Shown: positions 1 through 9,106 of the stretch, piece by piece
Position numbering within the stretch: the first letter of the stretch is position 1
How the letters are laid out: each line of letters begins with the position of its first letter
Assembly: GCA_030272585.1 (NCBI GenBank)
Contig: BSYQ01000008.1
Coordinates: forward strand, 2,418,001-2,482,000
From: Bryopsis sp. KO-2023
Taxonomy: Eukaryota > Chlorophyta > Ulvophyceae > Bryopsidales > Bryopsidaceae
Direction: 5' to 3'
DNA: 64,000 bases
Notes under the pieces: model-generated
Told to the model about the DNA's origin: nothing
Seen by the model: only the letters and a program-made list of their open reading frames with translations
Databases searched by the model: none
Program-made: the position numbers and the translations under genes

Positions 1-1136
1 CACCAGCAGTAACTATAGCACCTCCAGCTACCTTTACTTTAGGTACTACCCCAGCACCATCAGGAATGGGAATTAGACCACCAAATCCCTTTGAACAGTT
101 AACAAGTCAAAGAGCACCCAGTGGTGGTGCACCTGGAGGAAATCCAGGGGATCCAAATGGATCAAATGGACCAAATGGCCCAGACAGACCAGGCATGCCT
201 AGAGCATCTGGTTCTGGACATCCAGGGCCAGGGAATGGTGGTGATGGTGGTGGAGGTGATGGAGGAGGTCCCCCAGGAGGAGGACCACCTGATAGAGATC
301 CTAGTGGTACATCAGGAGGTTCAGGACAAAGTCCTGATAGACCTTACAGCAAACAGATTAAGCTCACTCCCCCAGAGAAATTCACAGGAGATGAAAGGAT
401 GTCTGCAACAGAATGGATACTAGGAATGAAGAGATGGTTGCAGAATCAACACATCTTAGAGAGGGACTGGTTATCCTGTTTTCAGTCACATCTCCAGGGA
501 GATGCACTTAGCTGGTTAAACCTGATGGATATACAGATCATGAATCAGGAAAAAGCAGAGTATGCTAGCTGGCAAGAGTTCACTCAAGAACTAAGGAATG
601 TTTTTGAGCCAGTCTCCCTAATAGAGACTGCCAGAAAACAATTAAGAACTCTAAGGCAGACTGGAACTGCCTTAGGCTACATCAGACTCTTCAGAAAGCT
701 GATGTTTAGACTCCCCAACCTACCTCAAGAAGAAAGATATGCAGCCTTTGTGGATGGGCTCTCAGATCGAAATATGCAAGCACAGGTTATGACCCTGTGT
801 GATGGGGATCTGGATAAGGCCATCCTCACAGTCCAAAGACTCTCTGCAACTATAGGCAGTAGAGGTGGCACTACTAGTAGCTTTAGAGGCAGAGGTAGAG
901 GGAGGGGAAGATTTGGACAGAGAAATACACAGATGTCAGCAGTGATAGCTGCTGCAACATCACAACTGCCCCCTGCAGCAAATTCAGTTAAGGCTGTGCA
1001 GCAGAGAGGTCAGATGGGATCTAGGCCCTCCAGGGGAGGATCCTTCAAGTGTTTTCTATGTGGAAGCACAGAGCATGGGGTGAGACAGTGTCCCAAACTG
1101 TCCCAAGCTCAAAAAGCCCTGAAGAAGGGAAACTAA
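1..1136 (+). CDS. gag: Retrotransposon Gag polyprotein (5' partial)
   Basis: Capsid/nucleocapsid precursor of the chromovirus. The frame is open from base 3, so the ATG at 66 may be internal. The N-terminal part (to about residue 95 from that ATG) is rich in Gly, Pro and Asp and probably disordered. A retrotransposon-gag (capsid-like) region follows at about 100-255. An Arg/Gly stretch (GRGRGRGR) and a CCHC knuckle near the C-terminus (CFLCGSTEHGVRQC, spacing C-X2-C-X4-H-X4-C) would bind RNA. The stop TAA at 1134-1136 directly follows a -1 frameshift heptamer, so most translation should yield Gag and a minority Gag-Pol. Codons favour AGA/AGG for Arg and avoid CpG, unlike host genes nearby. 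Confidence 0.9.
   Translation, partial: PAVTIAPPATFTLGTTPAPSGMGIRPPNPFEQLTSQRAPSGGAPGGNPGDPNGSNGPNGPDRPGMPRASGSGHPGPGNGGDGGGGDGGGPPGGGPPDRDPSGTSGGSGQSPDRPYSKQIKLTPPEKFTGDERMSATEWILGMKRWLQNQHILERDWLSCFQSHLQGDALSWLNLMDIQIMNQEKAEYASWQEFTQELRNVFEPVSLIETARKQLRTLRQTGTALGYIRLFRKLMFRLPNLPQEERYAAFVDGLSDRNMQAQVMTLCDGDLDKAILTVQRLSATIGSRGGTTSSFRGRGRGRGRFGQRNTQMSAVIAAATSQLPPAANSVKAVQQRGQMGSRPSRGGSFKCFLCGSTEHGVRQCPKLSQAQKALKKGN
1127..1133 (+). promoter_or_regulatory. -1 ribosomal frameshift heptamer G GGA AAC
   Basis: Read in the gag frame, the last sense codons are GGA AAC followed by TAA, with a G before them. This gives the X XXY YYZ heptamer GGGAAAC, a recognised -1 slippery sequence. Slipping one base back continues as GGG AAA CTA AAA into the pol frame, which is exactly -1 relative to gag and is open here. 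The gag stop abuts the site. A hairpin begins 7 nt downstream. Confidence 0.8.
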
Positions 1137-4100
1137 AAGAGGAGGCTAGTGTTGGGTCAGCTAAGCCTCCAGATGATATTGAAATGAAAGAACCCACTAC
1201 AAAAACACCAGCCTCACTAAATGATGGTGTTCAAGAGACACCTGTGGTTGCAGCCCCTATTGCAACAGAACAGGAAGCATACACACTGGATGGGGTCACT
1301 CCAGGAGTGTTAATTCAAAAGAAAAAGCAGTCTCAAAAGAGAGTGGATAAACAAACAGAGGCCACTGTGAGTTTACCCACTAGAGTGGAAAGAAATGTTG
1401 AGGGAAAGGAACCAGTTCAGACTGCAGTAGCTCAGGCTACAGCAGCATATAGAGGATATGAACTGGCAGGATTTATTGGTGCAAAGAAAGCTACAGCATA
1501 CATTGATACAGGATCCACTGCTAACTATATTAGCATGGATGCAGTCAAGGAACTGGGACTGCAATACAAACCACAAGAAACTCCTGTTAAGTTTCTAGAT
1601 GGTACAGAAAGGAAATCAGTAGGGAGATGTTATGGCATCCCATTTGTCTGTGGAAAGATCCAGCTCTCATTTGATGCTGATGTCTTTCCAGACAGTAATC
1701 ACCCAATCCTGCTGGGATTGCCCTGGCTTATACACTACAATCCCAAAGTGGATTTTAAGTCAGGAATAATCACAGTAAACAAGGGCAGAAAGAGTGTAAA
1801 ATTACCACTCTCAGTGATGCCTGAATATCAGCTCAAACCCACTGGAGCTACAGAACTTTCCTTTTGTTCTAGTGGCAGAATCAAAAGACAGATAGAAAAA
1901 GGGGAAATTAAACACATCATCATGGTGGTGATCAGGCCAGAGGATGAATCAAAGACTGGAGTAGAAACAATCCCAGAACAAAGAGAAGGGGATGATCTAC
2001 AGAAAATCCTGCAGGAGGATATGGATCCCAGGATTAAGGAAGTACTGACTCAGTACAGAAAAGTGTTTGCAAAGGATTTGCCTAAAGGTGTACCTCCTGT
2101 CAGACTGGGTCATGAATTCAGGATTGATTTGGAGGAGGGTACAGAACCCATGTATAGACCCCTATACAAACTGTCTCCTCTTGAGTTAGATGAGGTTAAA
2201 AGACAGTTAGATTACCTGTTGGAGATGGATTTCATAGAACCATCACAGTCACCATTTGGGGCACCCATCCTGTTTGTCCCTAAGAAAGATGGAGGGCTCA
2301 GGATGTGCCTGGATTACAGATGGCTCAATAAGAAAACCATCAAAAATAGGTATCCTCTGCCCTTACCAGAGGAGATGATTGACAGGGTACATGGGGCTAA
2401 ATATTTCACAAAGATTGACTTGAGATCAGGCTACTGGCAGATGCCTCTAAGGGAAGAGGACAGGCCTAAGACTGCCTTCAGAAGTAGATTTGGACATTAC
2501 CAGTTCAAGGTCCTTTCTTTTGGACTTACTAATGCTCCAGCACAATATATGAACATGGTTAATGACATCTTCAAGGATATGCTGGATATCTTTGTGCTGA
2601 TCTTCATTGATGATCTCTTAATCTATTCTAAGAGCATCTCTGAGCATGTAGAGCATTTAGCAGCAGTCTTAGCCAGGCTACAGAAGTATAGTCTGTTTGC
2701 CAAGGCCACCAAAAGTGAAATCTGTGTAAGGGAAACAGATTTCTGTGGATTTTGGTTGAGTGAAAAAGGGATCTCAGCAATGGATGTGAAAGTTAAGGCA
2801 ATCAGGGATTGGAAGCCCTTAAAGACAGTTACAGATGTCAGGAGTTTTCTGGGGATGGTTTCCTTCTATAGAAGATTCATCCCAGACTTTGCAAAGATAG
2901 CAGGCCCTCTGCATGACTTAACTAAGAAGGATGTCATGTGGGAGTGGGGATCTGCTCAGGAACAGGCTTTTCAAACACTCAAAACTGCATTGATGGGGAA
3001 ACCAGTGCTGATCCATCCTAATCCAGTGAAAGGTTACACTGTGATTAGTGATGCATCTGGGGAAGCAACTGGAGGAGTCCTCTGTCAGGATCATGGCTCT
3101 GGATTACAGCCCATAGCCTTTTGCAGTAGAAGATTATCCAAATCAGAACAGAATTACTCAGTGTATGAAAGGGAACTCCTGGGAATAGCCTACTGCTTGA
3201 TGCAGTGGAGGCACTATTTAGAGGGCTGCCCAGGAGAAGTCACAGTCTTTACAGACCACCAGCCACTAACAAACTTTATGGATCAAAAAATGATGTCAAG
3301 GCCTCAGGCCAGGTGGCTGAGAGCAGGACATTTCCTCAGCATCAAACCAAAGATTCAGTACATCCAGGGGAAATTGAATCTAGTGGCTGATGCACTATCA
3401 AGAAGTCTACCAGCAGAGAATCAAGTGACTGTAGTGAGCTCCTTACAACCTAGTATGGAGGAGATTACACTCTGGGAACAAGCAACACTAGCAGATGTTG
3501 AGATCAAGGACATCTACACTCAAATACTGGATGGGGAGAGAATTCCAGGCTATGGAATTAATGAATCAGGATTGTTGATTTATCAAACTCAAGATGGACT
3601 CATGAAGTTATGGGTACCTCAGGAACTGAGGATGAAAGTCCTTACAGAAGGACATGATAATCAAATCTCTGGACATCTAGGGATAGAGAGAACTCTGGAG
3701 CTGATGTCCAGGAAATACTACTGGAATGATATGAAAAAGGATGTCCAGGAATATGTCAGGACATGTGAGGTTTGCCAGCAAATGAAGCCTGAGTTGAGAG
3801 CTCAGAAAGGCTTGCTGCAACCTATTCCAGTAGCTGATAAGAAATGGGATCAGATCACTACTGATTTAGTGACTGATTTACCCCCTGTTGATGGATTTGA
3901 TTCCATTGCAGTCTTTGTTGATAGATTGACCAAAATGGTGAAGTTCATACCCTGTAGTAAAACAATAGATGCACCAGGGTATGCAAGGATATTCTTTGAT
4001 CACATCTTCAGGAATCATGGGATTCCTAGTGTGATAATCAGTGATAGAGACACTAGATTCACAAGTAAATTTTGGCAGGAATTAATGAAGTGTGTGGGCA

Positions 4101-4918
4101 CTAAAGTTAGAATGTCTACAGCCTTCCATCCTCAAAGTGATGGACAAAGTGAGGTCAGCATCAGGACCTTAGAAAACTTTCTAAGACCCTATGTGGAAGA
4201 TCATCCAGAGACCTGGATGCAGGGATTAGGGATGGCTGAGTTTGCAGCTAATAATGCTGTGCATACTGCAACTGGATACAGCCCCTTCTACTTGATGTAT
4301 GGAGTGCATCCACAACTGCCAGGGGATTTACTTGCTGGAAAAGCTCAAGCTGAAGCAGAGTCAGTACAAGAGATGATATCTCATATGCAGGAAGTCATCA
4401 ATGATGCCAAGGACAGATATAAAACAGCCCAAGAGAAGATGAGGCAGCAAGCAAATAAAAGGAGAAGGGATGTACAGTTTCAAGTGGGAGAAAAGGTGTT
4501 GCTCTCCACAAAGACATTGAATTTATCAGTCTTGAAACATATTCCAGTAAAAATCAGAAGAAGATATATAGGACCTTTTGTTATTGCTGCTGCAGTGGGA
4601 TCTGTGGCATATAGATTGGTGTTACCAGATGGATGGAAATTACATCCTGTATTTCATGTATCAAAGTTGAGAAAACTTCAAGAGAGTTCTAAGTTTCCTA
4701 GGGAGGTAATGGCACCTCCAGCAGAATTAGATTCTGAGGGAGAAGAAGAATTTGAAGTTGAGGCTGTAGTAAGACATAAGTTTTCAGGAAGGAAAAGAAG
4801 ATTTTTAGTAGTCTGGAAGGGGTATCCACTTAGTGAAGCAACCTGGGAACCCCAAGACAATTTATTGAATGCATCAGAGATCCTGGCTGATTATACGAGG
4901 AGAGCTGGGATCAGGTAG
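1127..4918 (+). CDS. pol: Gag-Pol: protease, RT, RNase H, integrase, chromodomain
   Basis: Expressed by -1 frameshifting from gag. Numbering from the ATG at 1049: an aspartic protease active site (IDTGSTANYIS) near residue 152; reverse transcriptase with KIDLRSGYWQM and the catalytic FIDDLLIYS near 518; RNase H starting VISDASGEATGG near 665; integrase with an HHCC zinc domain (H..H, CEVCQQ) and a D,D-35-E core (TTDLVTD, ISDRDTRF, DGQSEVS); and a C-terminal chromodomain (VWKGYPLSEATWEP). Chromodomains of this group are thought to steer integration to marked chromatin. All catalytic residues looked for are present and there is no internal stop or frameshift, so it may be functional. Codon use is CpG-avoiding. 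Confidence 0.93.
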   Translation, partial: GKLKEEASVGSAKPPDDIEMKEPTTKTPASLNDGVQETPVVAAPIATEQEAYTLDGVTPGVLIQKKKQSQKRVDKQTEATVSLPTRVERNVEGKEPVQTAVAQATAAYRGYELAGFIGAKKATAYIDTGSTANYISMDAVKELGLQYKPQETPVKFLDGTERKSVGRCYGIPFVCGKIQLSFDADVFPDSNHPILLGLPWLIHYNPKVDFKSGIITVNKGRKSVKLPLSVMPEYQLKPTGATELSFCSSGRIKRQIEKGEIKHIIMVVIRPEDESKTGVETIPEQREGDDLQKILQEDMDPRIKEVLTQYRKVFAKDLPKGVPPVRLGHEFRIDLEEGTEPMYRPLYKLSPLELDEVKRQLDYLLEMDFIEPSQSPFGAPILFVPKKDGGLRMCLDYRWLNKKTIKNRYPLPLPEEMIDRVHGAKYFTKIDLRSGYWQMPLREEDRPKTAFRSRFGHYQFKVLSFGLTNAPAQYMNMVNDIFKDMLDIFVLIFIDDLLIYSKSISEHVEHLAAVLARLQKYSLFAKATKSEICVRETDFCGFWLSEKGISAMDVKVKAIRDWKPLKTVTDVRSFLGMVSFYRRFIPDFAKIAGPLHDLTKKDVMWEWGSAQEQAFQTLKTALMGKPVLIHPNPVKGYTVISDASGEATGGVLCQDHGSGLQPIAFCSRRLSKSEQNYSVYERELLGIAYCLMQWRHYLEGCPGEVTVFTDHQPLTNFMDQKMMSRPQARWLRAGHFLSIKPKIQYIQGKLNLVADALSRSLPAENQVTVVSSLQPSMEEITLWEQATLADVEIKDIYTQILDGERIPGYGINESGLLIYQTQDGLMKLWVPQELRMKVLTEGHDNQISGHLGIERTLELMSRKYYWNDMKKDVQEYVRTCEVCQQMKPELRAQKGLLQPIPVADKKWDQITTDLVTDLPPVDGFDSIAVFVDRLTKMVKFIPCSKTIDAPGYARIFFDHIFRNHGIPSVIISDRDTRFTSKFWQELMKCVGTKVRMSTAFHPQSDGQSEVSIRTLENFLRPYVEDHPETWMQGLGMAEFAANNAVHTATGYSPFYLMYGVHPQLPGDLLAGKAQAEAESVQEMISHMQEVINDAKDRYKTAQEKMRQQANKRRRDVQFQVGEKVLLSTKTLNLSVLKHIPVKIRRRYIGPFVIAAAVGSVAYRLVLPDGWKLHPVFHVSKLRKLQESSKFPREVMAPPAELDSEGEEEFEVEAVVRHKFSGRKRRFLVVWKGYPLSEATWEPQDNLLNASEILADYTRRAGIR
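1141..1170 (+). promoter_or_regulatory. Stem-loop downstream of frameshift site
   Basis: GGAGGCT at 1141-1147 is perfectly complementary to AGCCTCC at 1164-1170, with a 16-nt loop. The spacer from the heptamer is 7 nt, in the usual 5-9 nt range for -1 frameshift stimulators. Loop bases TGGGT (1153-1157) could also pair with ACCCA (1192-1196), which would make an H-type pseudoknot. The stem is visible; the pseudoknot is inference. Confidence 0.6.
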
Positions 4919-5094
4919 AAGTTAGATGCACTTTTGATTCTGTGGCTGAAGGATCAGGAATCCCAGAGACTAGGGGATGGGTTGCATAAGGGCAGTGAAG
5001 TGTTTTCTGAACTTCTGTGGGTTAAGGATTTTATGGGGATCTAATTATCCTTTCAGAAGTGCAGGGAGCTTGGGATTTGCATCACCCTAGTTCA

Positions 5095-5839
5095 GAGCAT
5101 CTCCACCGCTGCACTGCAAACGACACTGTAAATTACTAATATACAGTGGCACCCCGAGCACGCAAAAACGACGTGGCACTGTAAAAGTCGACCAACCCCC
5201 ACCGGCGATACTGTAAACACGTACTGTAAAATAGGTTACGGGTGTTCTCGCGCGCACGCGAGCTGCGCAGGCCGGCGCGTCGGAGGGCGACACTTTATAA
5301 TAGTGTTTTGTGAAGCAACGCTGTCGTGAAAAGGCATCTCCGAGTATCGGCTGGCCGTTGCGACCGTATGCAAAATATTCTCAAAGTTTCGAAAGGACAT
5401 TCGTGTTCAAGGGGAGCTTGGGAGTCGTTTAAAAACACACTAGGAAGTCAGTTGGGTTCGGTAGTCTCGATAGGCGCAAGGATCTGTCGAAATTCGGGCG
5501 TGGGTGGGTGTGGAAACCGCCAAGGGCCAGGACCAAAACGATTGCAACTCGTTAAAAGTCCCGAAAACACAGGTCTTCAGATCTTGACAACCGACAACGG
5601 AAAGGGCGGCGTCCTTTTACCCTAGCGAAGTCCTGTTTCCGCCTTTCCCGCCTTCCCGCACTTTTTAGCGTATACGGTAAAACGGCCGGATTTGCAGTTT
5701 TCCTTGCGTATTTTGCAGTAGCGCTTACTAATTTGCGATAGCGTTTACAGTTTACAGTATGCCGGTGGGGGTTCATTTTTGGAAATTACGGCAAAATAGC
5801 GTTTACAGTACCGTTTGCAGTGCAGCGGTGGAGATGCTC
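5095..5839. mobile_element. Non-autonomous TIR DNA transposon, nested in the chromovirus
   Basis: The ends are perfect 28-bp inverted repeats beginning GAGCATCTCC, and similarity continues imperfectly (ACTGTAAA) for about ten more bases. A further subterminal inverted pair, built around CCCCCACCGGC, lies at about 5195-5206 and 5761-5771. The flanks carry the same 3-bp TCA (5092-5094 and 5840-5842), a probable target-site duplication. Three-base duplications and this terminus recall PIF/Harbinger elements, whose usual target is TWA, so the family call is tentative. The interior has repeated ACTGTAAA/TTTACAGT motifs and no credible transposase. CpG is common, in sharp contrast to the host element. 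It interrupts the chromovirus between the pol stop and the polypurine tract, so it is the younger insertion. Confidence 0.85.
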
Positions 5840-5908
5840 TCAGAGTTACTTTTACAGAATCAGAAGGATGCATTTGATAGATACTTGGTGAGGGCACCAA
5901 CTGCCCCC

Positions 5909-5920
5909 AGGGGGGAGGCA
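5909..5920 (+). other. Polypurine tract before putative 3' LTR
   Basis: AGGGGGGAGGCA lies just upstream of a TG dinucleotide at 5923, as expected for the plus-strand priming site and 3' LTR start of an LTR retrotransposon. CpG dinucleotides are absent up to this point and become frequent immediately after it, which supports a boundary between internal region and LTR. The partner LTR is outside the window, so this is inference. Confidence 0.5.
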
Positions 5921-5934
5921 ATTGATACCAGCTG

Positions 5935-6001
5935 CTGACGTCCAGGGACGTCAGACGTCAAAGGCGTCATGCATCTGACGTCTGTGAAGCGTCAGATGCA
6001 T
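5935..6001 (+). repeat. Inverted repeats with CRE-like TGACGTC motifs in putative LTR
   Basis: TGACGTCC and GGACGTCA form an 8-bp stem with a 2-nt loop (5936-5953). Directly after it, ATGCATCTGACG (5969-5980) and CGTCAGATGCAT (5990-6001) form a perfect 12-bp stem with a 9-nt loop. TGACGT is a bZIP/CREB-type binding core. These could be enhancer elements of the LTR; binding is inference. Confidence 0.55.
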
Positions 6002-6298
6002 CCCCGGTGAATGACAGCATCCTCCCAAGGAGGTACTACTGACCTACAGCGAGGAAACCACCGTAAGAGCACAGAGTCAAGACAGTGGTTCGATCATCCA
6101 GATTAGGACTTGCGAGACTGAGGTCTTGGGTTCGAGTCTGAGCGGAAACGTGCTTTGGTCTCGGCCTGTGTGTGAGAGTGTGAGTGAGTCAGGAGTAGAA
6201 CTGGCGGCTGTGAGTCAGGGTAGTGGGAGTGTTACGGGTGGTTAGTCACCCTCGGGAAAGTCGAACTGGGAGTTAAAATGATGGGACGCTTGATGTAA
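6002..6298. other. Spacer between the two retroelements
   Basis: No gene is seen. The stretch probably holds the rest of the first element's LTR and the 5' leader of the second element. It contains GT-rich sequence at 6160-6240. A possible splice acceptor with a branch-like TGATGTAAC lies at its 3' edge (CTTGCTTTTCAG at 6299-6311). Confidence 0.4.
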
Positions 6299-9106
6299 CC
6301 TTGCTTTTCAGTGATCTGTTGGTGTGACCCCGAGTCTGTGACCCGTGCGATTTTGTGTGACCGTTCCGCCGCCGCCTCACTCTTTTCCGAGATAGGAGAC
6401 GTCGCTCGCGGACGTCAGTCCTCCCGAGCGATAACATTTTCACAGCCCATCGGGAAATTTAATAAGGAGACAGTTGAGGACATGCCTTTTATTTCCTCGG
6501 ATTCTTTTTCTAACTTTCGCCAAAGAGATTTGACTGGGCGTTTTTTTGAAGTAGTGAAGCGTGAAGTGGCAGAATGGGTTAGCTTGGGGCTGGTAAAGAA
6601 GGTGTCTTTTACACCTAAGGTGATGACTCCTTTAGTCGTCGTTCCTAAACCCCGCAGTCAAAAACTGCGGGTTTGTTTTGATTTCCGAATGCTTAATGCT
6701 AGCATTAAGCAAGTTTATTCGCCTCCGCTGGATAGAGGGGCTATTTTGAAACGAATGCAAAAAAAGAAAGTCTTTTCGCAATTAGACATTGCCTCTGCTT
6801 TTATGTGCATTCCTATTTCTGATGGAATAGCCACATATTTTGGTTTTGAGTTTGGAGGTCAGAACTATGTGATGACAAGGCTAAAAGAAGGCTATCACAA
6901 TAGCATGCATTACTATATGCGTGCTATGCACTTTACTTTGGCAAAAGTGCGAACAAAGCTACCGCCAGGCGTCGAACTGCATGCCTATGTTGACGACCTG
7001 GCGTTAGCCACTGACGATATGGCGACGCATCGCGTCGCGCTGGATATTTTACTGGATGAACTCCACAAGGATGGCTGGAGTCTCCAACTCGAAAAGTGTG
7101 AGTTTTTTAGTTCTTCTATCTTTTTTCTTGGCGTGCATGTGAGTTCCACTGGTTTCAAAATGGATCCTCACACGCTTAATAAAATCGAGGATCTTCCTAT
7201 TCCTCAAAACAAATTTGATTTGCGCGGTTTTTTTGGGTTGATGAATGGGTTAGCGAGTTTTCATCCTTTTTTGCATCGCACAGTTGCGCCACTGAAGTGT
7301 TTTCGATCGGCTGATCCAGTGGCTTTTCAAACTGATGATTTTCGTTCTTTGTGGCAGTCGTTGGTTTCTTCGTTGACTAATAAACTCTGGGGCTTAGATT
7401 TTTTTGATCACGCCTCTAAGGAGCCGATGAAAATTTTTCTAGACTCTTCCAGTGTTGGGCATGGGGCTGTTTTACTACAGGGCGACCGAATCATTCAGTT
7501 TTGGAGTTCGATACACTCCCGTTCGTGGTCCTCTAGCAATCATGCAGAATTAGATGGTTTTTGCACAGCAGTGGCTGCTTTTCAGCCTTTTTTAGTCGAC
7601 CGTCCTTTTTCGGTTTTCACCGATAATAAAGCTGTTCTTGGGATTTTTAATCCTGAGAATCATTCGCCGTTTGTATTACGGCGCCTGGATGATATACAAT
7701 CTCTGTGTATCTGTCCTTTTTCTGTGGAGCACATTGCTGGTGCGCACAATATCCTGGCCGATGTGCTGTCGCGCTATGAGTATTTCGCAGGAAAGCGTTC
7801 TGCCGCTTCTCATGATGCGGCTGCAGTGGATTTGACCTCGCCTTCTCCTATTCCTACGCCATGGCTGGCTTCGCTGTTGACTGATGCGTATACCGGTCCT
7901 GTGTGGCGTCTGCTGACCACTAATGAGGTGGATGGATGGCTGTTGGATACTCGAGTGGAAGAGGTTCGCCCGCAATTTCGTATTCAGGAGGGTCGTTTGC
8001 TCAAATTGTCCAAAGTCGGCACCTGGCGTTTGATGATTCCTAAGCAATACGCCCCTGCTCTGTTAAAGAAAGCACATGATGATCTGGGACATAGTAATCG
8101 TGCTTTAACTGAGGAACGACTCGCTGCTCGCTATGTTTGGGATGGAATGCATCGCGACATCAAGCAGTATGTCGACTCCTGTGAAGAGTGCCAGCGTTGT
8201 CTCAAAATCGCTCCCACAGCAGAATTGCGACCAATCAAAGAGATGGAGCCTTGGGGACTGGTGGGCTTAGATTTTATTGGCCCGTTACCCCAAAGTGGTG
8301 GCTGTCGGTATATTCTCGTGGCGATCGACTATGCCACGCGATGGCCAGAAGCTAAAGGAGTGGAGCTGGCGGACAGTAAGACGATCTGTGCATTTCTGGA
8401 CACTCTTCGATTTCGTTTTGGAACGCCCAGGCGCATTATTACAGACAATGCGCCAGCATTTGTGAGTGAACAGGTCCAAGTATATTTAGGTGACCATGGA
8501 ATAGGGCGGCTGGAAATTTCAGCTTATTCGCCGAAAACAAATGGGTGTGTCGAGCGAATGAACCAGACGATTATGAATGCACTGAAGAAAAGCTGCTTGG
8601 GAAAAGGGCAGGAGTGGGTGCATCATTTGGAACGTGTGCTTTACGGGATACGCACACAGCGAAACGCTACTACGCAGATGACTCCTTTTGAAGTCATGTA
8701 TGGGTTCAAGCCGCGAGACTGGATGGATGATGCAGTCACCCAAGAGATTTTGGAACAGCAGGAAAGTACTTCGACAGTTCTCAGGCTTTCGCGATTGGAA
8801 GACAATCGTATACTGGCGAATCAACAAATGACTAAGGCGCAGTCGAAAATGCGGTCGTATTATGATGCTACAAAACGCGGGTCGCAGAGAAAGGAGTTTC
8901 GATTGGGTATGGCTGTTTTACTTAAAAACGAACGAGGTCAAAAGAATAGCAAATTTGCAGGTCGCTGGAAAGGCCCATTTAAAATAGTCAGTGATTATGG
9001 GTCTGGGATTTTTTTATTGGCAACACCTAAAGGTGCACTGCTGAAAGGCTTAGTGCACCATGATCGATTGATTCGATATGAGCAAAGGGACGAAAAAGGA
9101 GTTTAG
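6299..9106 (+). CDS. Gypsy-type Pol (RT, RNase H, integrase), no gag or protease
   Basis: A single frame is open from 6299; the first ATG is at 6482, at DMPFISSDSF. It has reverse transcriptase (CFDFRMLNAS, QLDIASAFM, catalytic YVDD in HAYVDDLALATDD), RNase H (FLDSSSVGHGAV, NHAELDGF, FTDNKAV), an integrase zinc domain (H..H, CEECQRC) and an integrase core with GLDFIGPL, ITDNAPAF and NGCVERMN. No chromodomain is recognised. No gag or protease precedes the RT, and only about 1.2 kb separates it from the other element, so it is either 5'-truncated or encodes gag elsewhere. The frame starts at a good splice acceptor, so pol may be made from a spliced RNA. CpG-rich codon use is unlike the first element. 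LTRs were not found. Confidence 0.85.
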   Translation, partial: PCFSVICWCDPESVTRAILCDRSAAASLFSEIGDVARGRQSSRAITFSQPIGKFNKETVEDMPFISSDSFSNFRQRDLTGRFFEVVKREVAEWVSLGLVKKVSFTPKVMTPLVVVPKPRSQKLRVCFDFRMLNASIKQVYSPPLDRGAILKRMQKKKVFSQLDIASAFMCIPISDGIATYFGFEFGGQNYVMTRLKEGYHNSMHYYMRAMHFTLAKVRTKLPPGVELHAYVDDLALATDDMATHRVALDILLDELHKDGWSLQLEKCEFFSSSIFFLGVHVSSTGFKMDPHTLNKIEDLPIPQNKFDLRGFFGLMNGLASFHPFLHRTVAPLKCFRSADPVAFQTDDFRSLWQSLVSSLTNKLWGLDFFDHASKEPMKIFLDSSSVGHGAVLLQGDRIIQFWSSIHSRSWSSSNHAELDGFCTAVAAFQPFLVDRPFSVFTDNKAVLGIFNPENHSPFVLRRLDDIQSLCICPFSVEHIAGAHNILADVLSRYEYFAGKRSAASHDAAAVDLTSPSPIPTPWLASLLTDAYTGPVWRLLTTNEVDGWLLDTRVEEVRPQFRIQEGRLLKLSKVGTWRLMIPKQYAPALLKKAHDDLGHSNRALTEERLAARYVWDGMHRDIKQYVDSCEECQRCLKIAPTAELRPIKEMEPWGLVGLDFIGPLPQSGGCRYILVAIDYATRWPEAKGVELADSKTICAFLDTLRFRFGTPRRIITDNAPAFVSEQVQVYLGDHGIGRLEISAYSPKTNGCVERMNQTIMNALKKSCLGKGQEWVHHLERVLYGIRTQRNATTQMTPFEVMYGFKPRDWMDDAVTQEILEQQESTSTVLRLSRLEDNRILANQQMTKAQSKMRSYYDATKRGSQRKEFRLGMAVLLKNERGQKNSKFAGRWKGPFKIVSDYGSGIFLLATPKGALLKGLVHHDRLIRYEQRDEKGV

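Larger units (their letters stand above)
1..6060 (+). mobile_element. Ty3/gypsy chromovirus, 5' end outside window
   Basis: The segment carries gag with a CCHC zinc knuckle, then pol in the order protease, reverse transcriptase, RNase H, integrase, C-terminal chromodomain. That order and the chromodomain define Ty3/gypsy chromoviruses. The gag frame is open to the first base, so the 5' LTR and primer-binding site lie upstream of the window. A purine-rich tract at 5909-5920 is followed by TG at 5923, the likely start of the 3' LTR. The LTR end cannot be fixed without its partner, so 6060 is only a rough limit. Both reading frames are undamaged, suggesting a recent insertion. A different TIR element (5095-5839) is inserted in the 3' untranslated part. 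The internal region contains only two CpG dinucleotides by eye, unlike the rest of the window. Confidence 0.9.

Noticed and set aside
5326..5625. 99-codon open frame inside the nested TIR element
   Set aside because: No transposase motif; GC-rich sequence gives chance open frames.
6085..6160. tRNA-like stretch with a GGGTTCGAGTC box-B motif
   Set aside because: The T-stem pairs poorly and no acceptor or anticodon stem forms; a box B alone does not support a tRNA or SINE call.
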